A DNA stretch of 15,549 nt, taken from positions 1-15,549 of the forward strand of contig JAEYYB010000077.1 of NCBI GenBank assembly GCA_023430975.1, written 5' to 3'. Origin of the DNA: Bacillota bacterium (GTDB lineage Bacteria > Bacillota > Clostridia > Acetivibrionales > DSM-2933). Position numbers and translations under genes: made by a program. The first letter of the stretch is position 1, and each line of letters begins with the position of its first letter. The notes under the pieces are model-generated. The model had not been told where the DNA came from. It worked only from the letters and a program-made list of their open reading frames with translations, and did no database searches. This document shows, one piece after another, positions 7,039 to 13,179 of this stretch.

Positions 7039-7056
7039 TATATTGGTTTATACCAA
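7025..7056 (+). promoter_or_regulatory. Operator-like palindrome over the -10 box
   Basis: AAACCAA (7025-7031) and TTGGTTT (7043-7049) flank the -10 region, whose core TATAATTATA is itself self-complementary. A third half site ACCAA (7052-7056) pairs with TTGGT (7043-7047) across four bases. Three ACCAA/TTGGT half sites on a promoter suggest a repressor site. No regulator is identified. Confidence 0.45.
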
Positions 7057-7079
7057 CAAAAGAACTCATGAGGTGTATA

Positions 7080-8258
7080 ATGAAGAAATTTACGTTCATA
7101 TCAGGCATTCTGGCACTTTTGGTATCATTGTTCCTTATAATATCTCTGAAATTTCAAATACCAGTTTTTCTCACTCTTGCTGTACCTGCTTTCTTATTTA
7201 TTTACACATTTCAAAGCGGTAATTTATCAGGTAAAAAGCTTTCTTTAACAGCCAGAATATTGTCTTTATCCAGCATCATAATTTTTTTGCTGTCTGTTAT
7301 ATTTATGATTATTAACTTGCCGATTGGAAAACCATTTGAAGAAAAGCTGCAAAAGATAAGTGCGATGCCTGAAAAAGAGGAAAATTATAATAGAATAAAC
7401 TTCAGAATCAAACAGCTTTCAATCATCCTTAATGATAATCGAAGTGCTTCAAATGATTTTGATGCTTTGATTGACAAGTATGATTATAAAAGCGAGATTA
7501 TTTCCAAAACACTAAATGATAGTCTAATAGTACGAAGCGAGCTGGTAAAACTTTTTACAGAAACCCCATTTTCCATACCTGAAAAATTTTACATGGACAG
7601 ATATCTGGAAAGTACTACTGAAAGCCAGGCTTTTTACGGCCCCAGATTAAGCAGCAAATATCAATACGAAAACCATGTTTCATTTTTTAAGTTGGAATTG
7701 ACTGATATAAGAAAAATGTTTAATTCAGGTGAGTATGAAAAAGGATTTACGAAATACATAAACTTATGGAAATGTGAGGATGTTATTTTATCATCAAATA
7801 ATATTTCCATTGACAACATTTTGATATTTGAAAGCACCATTAAGCTTCTGATTGAATTTTATGATTCCAATCAAAATACAATAAAAAAGCATGATATGAT
7901 AAAGTTACTGTCTCTGTCAGAAAATATTGAGAGCAAACTGGCACAAACCTTCCATCGAGCACTTTCCAAGGAATACGAAATAGCGTGCCATAATTTGTCC
8001 CAGCTAAAGTACAATTGGCCATTTTTAGATTACAACAAAACCAGCAGGCTGTATCATGATATGTTTGTTAATATCGCAAGCAAAGTTGACAATATAGGTA
8101 ATGCCAGTAGTGTTTCCCATAATACCGGTAATTTCAAGCTCCAAAACCCTGTTGGCAATTCATGTTATCAAAAGGTTTTTAATGCTTTAAATGGTATTGA
8201 AGATAATTTTATAGAATTGAAAACTTTGCTGGCAAAATTCAATAAAAACATAAAATGA
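7080..8258 (+). CDS. Uncharacterised membrane protein with a large soluble helical domain
   Basis: 392 residues from the ATG at 7080. I prefer it to the ATG at 7068 because GAGGTG (7070-7075) lies properly before it, while 7068 has no ribosome site. Three hydrophobic segments fall within the first 80 residues (about 4-24, 26-43 and 56-79). The rest is hydrophilic and mainly helical, with no cysteine-rich or catalytic motif I recognise. Near the C-terminus are YNKTSRLYHDMF and NPVGNSCYQKVFNAL. I do not recognise the family; a faint likeness to uncharacterised bacterial membrane proteins with an N-P-x-G motif is only a memory-based impression. It is transcribed alone from its own promoter and ends at a strong terminator, with the dockerin fossil directly upstream. 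Confidence 0.65.
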   Translation: MKKFTFISGILALLVSLFLIISLKFQIPVFLTLAVPAFLFIYTFQSGNLSGKKLSLTARILSLSSIIIFLLSVIFMIINLPIGKPFEEKLQKISAMPEKEENYNRINFRIKQLSIILNDNRSASNDFDALIDKYDYKSEIISKTLNDSLIVRSELVKLFTETPFSIPEKFYMDRYLESTTESQAFYGPRLSSKYQYENHVSFFKLELTDIRKMFNSGEYEKGFTKYINLWKCEDVILSSNNISIDNILIFESTIKLLIEFYDSNQNTIKKHDMIKLLSLSENIESKLAQTFHRALSKEYEIACHNLSQLKYNWPFLDYNKTSRLYHDMFVNIASKVDNIGNASSVSHNTGNFKLQNPVGNSCYQKVFNALNGIEDNFIELKTLLAKFNKNIK

Positions 8259-8314
8259 TTATCGCAAACCATATATAAACATATCAAATGATAACAGCGA
8301 TAATGTTTTCATAT

Positions 8315-8353
8315 AAAAATGTGGTGCCTGCATTAAAAAGGCACCACATTTTT
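8315..8353. terminator. Strong bidirectional terminator
   Basis: A perfect 15-bp stem, AAAAATGTGGTGCCT (8315-8329) and AGGCACCACATTTTT (8339-8353), with a 9-base loop and T runs on both strands. It lies between the convergent membrane-protein gene and cobT, whose stop codon is five bases from the stem. Confidence 0.9.
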
Positions 8354-8358
8354 TATTA

Positions 8359-9435
8359 TCAACCATCATTACGCATGTCAATTAAAAAATCACTGTTCAT
8401 TTCTACTTCTTCAAAGGTAGCCATTTTGTTTATGATTTCTGTGGCTGCTTCAATTACATTAAAAGCAATAGGACATCCGGAGCCCTCTCCAAGCCTCATT
8501 TCAAGGCCTAAAAACGGTTTTAGTCCAATATACTCAATAACATGCTTAAAGCCCGGTTCCTCCGATATATGAGAAGGAATCATATAATCCTTGACTTTGG
8601 GATTTATTTTATACGCCACTAAAGCGGCAACAGCTGATATAAAGCCATCAATTACAACTGGAACCTTATGGTATGCTCCTCCTAAAAAACAGCCTGCCAT
8701 CCCGGCTATATCAAGCCCTCCTACCTTTGCTAAGACATCTATCGCATCATTTTTATCAGGCTTGTTTAATTCCACTGCTTTAAGGATGGTTTTCTTCTTG
8801 GCTTCATATCCTTCATCTGTCATTCCTGCACCCCTGCCTACTGCTTTATCTACTTTAAGCCCCGTAATTCCCATAAGAACAGCACTGCTTGTTGAGGTAT
8901 TTCCTATTCCCATTTCTCCTGTCCCAATGAGATTATACCCATCTCTTATAAGCTCACCTACAATTTCAATTCCTGTGTTTATTGCTAAAACAGCCTCGTC
9001 TCTTGTCATAGCAGGCCCTTTTGCCATGTTGGAAGTTCCTGATTTAACTTTTTTAATAATAAGACCTGGGTACTGTACATCTCCGGCTATACCTATATCT
9101 ACAACCTTTATGTCCGAATTCCCATGTTTTGCAAGAACACTTAATCCAGAAAGTCCTTTTATAATATTTATTGTCTGCATGATAGTTATAAATTGGGGAC
9201 AAGTGCTTACCCCCTCTTCACATACACCATTATCAGCCGACATTACTACAACGCACTTTTTTTCTATTTTATTGTTTACCTTACCAAAGATACCTGCAAG
9301 CTTTATAGCAATTTCCTCTAATACACCCAAACTGCCAATTGGCTTTATGAGCGAATCAAGCCTTTTAGAAGCCTCATTCATGGCAGATTTATCAGGAGAC
9401 TCTATCAAGTCTATAATTTTGTCCATCATATACAT
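8359..9435 (-). CDS. cobT: Nicotinate-nucleotide-dimethylbenzimidazole phosphoribosyltransferase
   Basis: 358 residues from the ATG at 9435, four bases after AAAGGTGG. An upstream TTG (9450) in the same frame overlaps the ribosome site and is less likely. CobT transfers phosphoribose from nicotinate mononucleotide to 5,6-dimethylbenzimidazole, making alpha-ribazole phosphate for the lower ligand of cobalamin. With this start, the conserved glutamates fall at Glu174 (IGTGEMGIGNTS) and Glu317 (RLGEGSGC), the same numbers as the catalytic pair in the Salmonella enzyme, which supports the choice. GGLDIAGMAG and SHISEEPGFKHV are also present. Length is normal. No other cobalamin gene is adjacent, so it probably serves in nucleotide-loop assembly encoded elsewhere or in salvage. 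It has its own promoter and ends at the shared hairpin. Confidence 0.95.
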   Translation of the reverse strand: MYMMDKIIDLIESPDKSAMNEASKRLDSLIKPIGSLGVLEEIAIKLAGIFGKVNNKIEKKCVVVMSADNGVCEEGVSTCPQFITIMQTINIIKGLSGLSVLAKHGNSDIKVVDIGIAGDVQYPGLIIKKVKSGTSNMAKGPAMTRDEAVLAINTGIEIVGELIRDGYNLIGTGEMGIGNTSTSSAVLMGITGLKVDKAVGRGAGMTDEGYEAKKKTILKAVELNKPDKNDAIDVLAKVGGLDIAGMAGCFLGGAYHKVPVVIDGFISAVAALVAYKINPKVKDYMIPSHISEEPGFKHVIEYIGLKPFLGLEMRLGEGSGCPIAFNVIEAATEIINKMATFEEVEMNSDFLIDMRNDG

Positions 9436-9493
9436 GATCCCACCTTTCAATAAGATAATAGCAAATAATTAATTGGTCAATGAAGCATTTCAA

Positions 9494-9522
9494 ATTCTAT
9501 CACTCATACCGGATTTTGTCAA
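9494..9522 (-). promoter_or_regulatory. Consensus sigma-A promoter for cobT
   Basis: On the minus strand, TTGACA (9522-9517), a 17-base spacer and TAGAAT (9499-9494). The predicted start near 9487 gives a leader of about 50 bases, too short for a cobalamin riboswitch. Confidence 0.72.
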
Positions 9523-9535
9523 AATATAGTTAATT

Positions 9536-9564
9536 AATTGCTATTTTTATAAATTGCTATTTTA
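9536..9564. repeat. Tandem 12-base direct repeat at the end of the LtaS-type gene
   Basis: AATTGCTATTTT occurs at 9536-9547 and again at 9552-9563, a 16-base period; the second copy covers the stop codon of the minus-strand gene. A related inverted copy (ATAGCAAATAATTAATT, 9458-9474) lies on the other side of the cobT promoter. Confidence 0.35.
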
Positions 9565-11260
9565 TTCCCTCAATCTTTTCATACAAGAACTGCCTTTTAT
9601 AAATCATATCTTTAAATTTAATGCCTCTCCATTCATTTCTAAATTCTAAAAGGTTTTCCCCGTCAGACTTGATCTTAAATTCCACACCTGATGCCTTTAA
9701 TAAGGTTGGAGAGAAATCAAACATGGATGCTACCCTGCTGTTCTCAATATGCTTCCTGTTGTCCGGAGTTATTATAAAAAGCGGAACAAATTCAAAATAC
9801 TTGTTATCATAGTCAAACGATGCCTGCATATATTCCTTGTCCCTTATGCTTGGTGTATGATCCCCATATATAAATATATATGTGTTATTAAATTTGCTTT
9901 TAGCTCTTGTTATGAAATCTTCCAACACTTTATCTACATAGGACATGGAATTGAAATAATTTTTTATGTTTACATTTTCAACTCCTTCAAAAGCCTGGTT
10001 TTCGTAATATTTATTAGCATTTGTAAACGGGCCGTGGCTTGTCATTGTAATAATGTAGGATATGAAGGGCCTGTTCATCTTTGTCATATGGTCATAGGCA
10101 TAATTTAAAACATCCCTGTCAGGTGCTCCCCACCCAACATCTTTAAAACCCATGTCATCCATATCTACCAAACTTTCAAAGCCCATCTTGGGGAATGATA
10201 TATTCCGGTTAAAAAAGCTGCCTTTGTTTCCGTGGAATCCAATGGCAGAATAGTTATTCTTACGAAGTACCTTAATAAAAGAGTTAGGGTAATCATAATT
10301 CGAAAGCTTCTGGGCGGAATATCCCTCAAGAGGCTCTAAACTGTTAATTACAGAGAATTCAATGTCCGATGTACCTCCACCCATATGCTCGCTTAATACA
10401 TACGGATAATATAAAGAGCTGTCTTTTAGTGAATTCAGAAAAGGAGTAATATAGCTTCCTTTGTATTTTTTATTTATAATATTAGAATCCATGGCTTCTA
10501 CCTGGATAAAGATAAAATTGGGCCTGTCTTTTCCATTTGCTTTTCCAACCTGCACCTCTCCATATTTTAACTTATCTATAATCACTTTCTCATTTCTATT
10601 TAAGTATATACCCAAAACATTGTTGGCTACCGTCCCATATCGCTCTACTATAGGCTTTTCACCATTATATTTGCTTTTCACAAGATGAACTAATGACCAC
10701 TCATAATAGTAGCTTCTCACTTCAATTGCTCCTAGCAAAATCAGCGAAAGGCAGGTTACCATTACTGTAAGAAGCCTTTTGCTTTTTCTAAAATCAATTA
10801 TTCTGTTAAAATTCCTATATACCAGAATAAAACCCGGCAGATCAATGAGTATTATAAGCATTCTCAAATTAATAGGTGCTGAGTTTTGATTTACTGCAGT
10901 AAATCCCTCATTAAAAAGCATTATAAACTGCATTACATGAAGATAGCTGTGAAAAAACATATAGTATGAAATATTAATTAATATATAAAGTGACTGCAAT
11001 AAATAGAGTAATAAAAATAGAATTCTGGACTTTAGCACTAAAAATATGTTTATGAAAATGACCATGAATAAAAATGTATATACCATTTTATATTCTGTAA
11101 TATTTGTTAACTTATTGTCTGTTAGCATCAAATTGAATACTGAAATCTTAATGGTATTCAATAGTATAAAAAACGTTAGTATGGTAAATAAAACCAACTG
11201 TCTCTTATCTTTATATATGGCTGTAAAAGCGTTCATCTGCCTAATCCAAAACTGCTTCAT
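9557..11260 (-). CDS. LtaS-type membrane phosphoglycerol transferase (sulfatase fold)
   Basis: 567 residues from the ATG at 11260, five bases after AGGTGA; an in-frame GTG (11269) lies inside that ribosome site. Five hydrophobic segments occupy about residues 20-185 and anchor an extracellular catalytic domain (about 245-530). Motifs match lipoteichoic acid synthase: Glu255 in FIQVEAMDS, the nucleophile Thr297 in MGGGTSDIEFSV, His344 in GFHGN, Arg352 in FFNRNISFPKMG, His409 in TSHGPF and Asp467-His468 in IYGDHTPS. These correspond to the metal and substrate ligands of the S. aureus enzyme. The family takes glycerol phosphate from phosphatidylglycerol to build or decorate lipoteichoic acid or related glycans. 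Which polymer is made here is not visible. No clear promoter is seen; a weak TTTAAG/TATAGT pair lies upstream. It stands alone between the coiled-coil gene and cobT. Confidence 0.9.
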   Translation of the reverse strand: MKQFWIRQMNAFTAIYKDKRQLVLFTILTFFILLNTIKISVFNLMLTDNKLTNITEYKMVYTFLFMVIFINIFLVLKSRILFLLLYLLQSLYILINISYYMFFHSYLHVMQFIMLFNEGFTAVNQNSAPINLRMLIILIDLPGFILVYRNFNRIIDFRKSKRLLTVMVTCLSLILLGAIEVRSYYYEWSLVHLVKSKYNGEKPIVERYGTVANNVLGIYLNRNEKVIIDKLKYGEVQVGKANGKDRPNFIFIQVEAMDSNIINKKYKGSYITPFLNSLKDSSLYYPYVLSEHMGGGTSDIEFSVINSLEPLEGYSAQKLSNYDYPNSFIKVLRKNNYSAIGFHGNKGSFFNRNISFPKMGFESLVDMDDMGFKDVGWGAPDRDVLNYAYDHMTKMNRPFISYIITMTSHGPFTNANKYYENQAFEGVENVNIKNYFNSMSYVDKVLEDFITRAKSKFNNTYIFIYGDHTPSIRDKEYMQASFDYDNKYFEFVPLFIITPDNRKHIENSRVASMFDFSPTLLKASGVEFKIKSDGENLLEFRNEWRGIKFKDMIYKRQFLYEKIEGIK

Positions 11261-11463
11261 CATCTTCACCTGTAATCTCTTAAATGTTAAAATACACCAT
11301 AGTTTCTAGCCACATAAAAAAATAGACGAACTATAATATTTCGCCATTTTTCTTAAATATTTCATATAATATATTTTATTTTTTAGCAGGAATTTATACA
11401 TCTAGAGATCAATTTACAGGTCGACTAATTTACACTTCCATATAAAAGCGGCTATAATGCATA

Positions 11464-11901
11464 TTACTTTAGTTCACTTCGGTCAGCTTGAACAACCTCC
11501 AAAGCTTCCTTTAGAATTTCCTCGACTTTATTTAAAATACTGTCCGCATATTCCCTTGTACCTAGCCTAATTTCCTTTGCATTCTTTTGTGCATTGGAAA
11601 TTATCTCATTTGCTTGATCGTATGCTTGCCTGGAAATTTCGTGCTCATCAACTAACGCTGAAATCTTGCTTTCTGCTTCCTTAACAACATTATTAGCTTC
11701 CTTCTGGGCTTCCATAAGTATTTTTTGCCTTTCTTCCTTCACCCATTTGGCTTGTTTTAGATCATCCGGCAGCTTCAGCCTCATTTCTTTAATAATTTCC
11801 AATATCTCCTCCCTATCTACAAGACATCTTCCACTAAATGGCACACTAACGCTCTTTTCAATTATATCTTCCAAAGTTTCCAAAATAGATAGGATTTCCA
11901 T
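11464..11901 (-). CDS. Coiled-coil protein of the coaD cluster (ATP synthase subunit b-like)
   Basis: 145 residues. The start is placed at the ATG at 11901, six bases after AGGAGG; the adjacent ATG at 11904 is only three bases away, and an upstream reading frame overlapping coaD is not needed. It has no membrane segment. Residues about 60-140 are long amphipathic helix rich in Lys, Glu and Ala (EERQKILMEAQKEANNVVKE), typical of a coiled coil. Automatic annotation often labels such proteins as ATPase subunit B-like or DivIVA-like from this composition. Proteins of this kind commonly follow coaD in clostridia, but their role is unknown to me. The gene begins 14 bases after the coaD stop and is surely in the same operon. 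Confidence 0.8.
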   Translation of the reverse strand: MEILSILETLEDIIEKSVSVPFSGRCLVDREEILEIIKEMRLKLPDDLKQAKWVKEERQKILMEAQKEANNVVKEAESKISALVDEHEISRQAYDQANEIISNAQKNAKEIRLGTREYADSILNKVEEILKEALEVVQADRSELK

Positions 11902-11915
11902 CATATTCCTCCTAA

Positions 11916-12395
11916 TCACTTCATGATTTTGTTCATAATATCCTCTCTTATACACTCCGGTACAAGTCCTTCTATATTTCCGTTATTCCTGACCAATTCC
12001 TTGACCGCACTAGAGCTTAAGAAAAAGTAGTTTATATTTGTCATCATAAATAGAGTTTCAACATCAGGATCAAGGTTTTTATTTAATAATGCCATCTGCA
12101 ATTCATATTCAAAATCCGATACAGCTCTTAACCCTTTAATAATTGAGCAAGCCTTTTTTTCTTTGATAAAATCTATAAGCAATCCATCAAAAGACTCTAC
12201 AACAACATTATCCCTGTCCTTTAATACTTTCTCCAAAAGCCTTACCCTTTCCTCCAATGAGAAGGTGGGATTTTTTCTGGAATTGACAAGAACTGCTACA
12301 ATCAACTTGTCGCACAACTTTGCTGCCCTATCTATTATATCCAGATGACCATTGGTCACCGGATCAAAACTTCCGGGATATACGCATATCTTCAA
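11916..12395 (-). CDS. coaD: Phosphopantetheine adenylyltransferase
   Basis: 159 residues, the usual length. The start is TTG (12395-12393), eight bases after AAGGCGG. It catalyses the penultimate step of coenzyme A synthesis, joining ATP and 4'-phosphopantetheine to give dephospho-CoA. Hallmarks are the nucleotidyltransferase motif TNGH (residues 14-17) within YPGSFDPVTNGHLDII, the KGLRAVSDFEYE substrate loop (near 88-99) and FLSSSAVKEL near the end. It is a cytoplasmic hexamer in known members. It begins 26 bases after the rsmD stop and is co-transcribed with rsmD and the coiled-coil gene, an order conserved in Firmicutes (ylbH-ylbI in Bacillus). Confidence 0.96.
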   Translation of the reverse strand: MKICVYPGSFDPVTNGHLDIIDRAAKLCDKLIVAVLVNSRKNPTFSLEERVRLLEKVLKDRDNVVVESFDGLLIDFIKEKKACSIIKGLRAVSDFEYELQMALLNKNLDPDVETLFMMTNINYFFLSSSAVKELVRNNGNIEGLVPECIREDIMNKIMK

Positions 12396-12421
12396 CTTAC
12401 CAACCGCCTTGCCTTATAATC

Positions 12422-12973
12422 TCATTTATTATAAAATGACAGAATCGTTTTTCCATACTTTTGACTTCTAAAAAGCTTAATTTCTCCAACTTGTTCAGGA
12501 ACTCTGTCCATTTCTTCATGTTCTGCAACTATTAGACCATTGTCTATAATTATATCACTATTTGCCAAATAATTTAAAGTTTCTTCAACAAAATTTTTTC
12601 TATATGGAGGGTCCATAAAAATCAAGTCGAATTTTCTACCTGCATCAGATAGCTTTAGAATAGCTGATCTAACATCAGAATTAATTATCTGGGATTTTTC
12701 CAGAAGCTTTGTATGTACTAAATTATCCCTTATTATACCGACACACTCACGGCATTGGTCAACAAATACTGCTTCTTTGGCACCTCTACTCAATGCTTCT
12801 ATACCAAGGCTTCCGGTTCCAGCATATATATCTAGCACCAAAGCATCTTCCAAGTATCCTGCTATAATATTAAATAATGATTCCTTGACCCTGTCTGTAG
12901 TGGGCCTTGTGGAATTACCCTCTTTTGTTTTTAGCTTATGCCCTTTTGCCGAGCCAGATATTACCCTTAAAAT
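12422..12973 (-). CDS. rsmD: 16S rRNA (guanine-966-N2)-methyltransferase RsmD, apparent AUU start
   Basis: 183 residues if read from the ATT at 12973, seven bases after a perfect GGAGG (12985-12981). The first ordinary start codon in frame (TTG at 12853) would give only 143 residues and remove conserved sequence: upstream of it the frame reads LRVISGSAKGHKLKTKEGNS then TRPTTDRVKESLFNII, the classic RsmD N-terminus. An in-frame TGA lies seven codons upstream of the ATT, so there is no room for an ATG, GTG or TTG. The usual first residues M-R-V-I correspond here to TTA-AGG-GTA-ATA, and TTA is not a start. The SAM site VLDIYAGTGSLGIEALSRGA and the catalytic motif DLIFMDPPY are intact. It methylates G966 of 16S rRNA during 30S assembly. 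It leads the rsmD-coaD-coiled-coil operon. Confidence 0.9.
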   Translation of the reverse strand: MLRVISGSAKGHKLKTKEGNSTRPTTDRVKESLFNIIAGYLEDALVLDIYAGTGSLGIEALSRGAKEAVFVDQCRECVGIIRDNLVHTKLLEKSQIINSDVRSAILKLSDAGRKFDLIFMDPPYRKNFVEETLNYLANSDIIIDNGLIVAEHEEMDRVPEQVGEIKLFRSQKYGKTILSFYNK

Positions 12974-13026
12974 AAGTATTCCTCCAAATTGTCATAAGGA
13001 ATGCCTTACAAATAGCAACCTATTGT

Positions 13027-13068
13027 CATCGTCCAAAATCCCGACAATTTAACGGGCATTGGACTATG
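13027..13068 (-). promoter_or_regulatory. Leader hairpin upstream of rsmD
   Basis: Within the predicted rsmD leader, nested pairs form: CAT/ATG, GTCCAA/TTGGAC (13064-13059 with 13036-13031) and CCCG/CGGG around a 9-base loop, broken by small internal loops. No T run follows on either strand, so it is not an intrinsic terminator. It lies about 40 bases before the ribosome site and may be a structured regulatory leader. Confidence 0.35.
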
Positions 13069-13119
13069 AGAATCGGATGTATCTCTTAGATATTCCTAAT
13101 TAATCTTTCATATAATGTT

Positions 13120-13147
13120 ATTTTATATTATGATTTCTAATTGTCAA
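13120..13147 (-). promoter_or_regulatory. Promoter of the rsmD-coaD operon
   Basis: On the minus strand, TTGACA (13147-13142), a 16-base spacer and TAAAAT (13125-13120). The predicted start near 13113 gives a leader of about 140 bases containing the hairpin at 13027-13068. Confidence 0.6.
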
Positions 13148-13179
13148 CCCCAATATACACACTATAATACATTATTCGA

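Larger units (their letters stand above)
6712..7079. other. Divergent intergenic region with a dockerin fossil, a promoter and an operator-like repeat
   Basis: 368 bases. Near 6712-6730 is the ribosome site of the minus-strand GH43 gene, about 6839-6955 is the dockerin remnant, and 7010-7056 is the promoter and palindrome of the membrane-protein gene. I find no convincing sigma-A promoter for the GH43 gene, which may use another sigma factor. Confidence 0.6.

Noticed and set aside
7068..7079. Earlier ATG of the membrane-protein gene
   Set aside because: No ribosome site precedes it, while GAGGTG lies correctly before the ATG at 7080.
8591..9472. Long open frame of 293 codons on the plus strand
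   Set aside because: It is fully antisense to cobT, which has all family motifs; it has no ribosome site or recognisable domain.
11905..11955. Longer start of the coiled-coil protein overlapping coaD
   Set aside because: AGGAGG is placed for the ATG at 11901; the longer form would have to read through its own ribosome site.
12422..12853. Truncated RsmD starting at TTG 12853
   Set aside because: It would drop the conserved N-terminal residues that are open and in frame upstream.
13006..13029. Seven-codon leader peptide (MTIGCYL) upstream of rsmD
   Set aside because: No adequate ribosome site and no run of a regulatory amino acid; probably chance.
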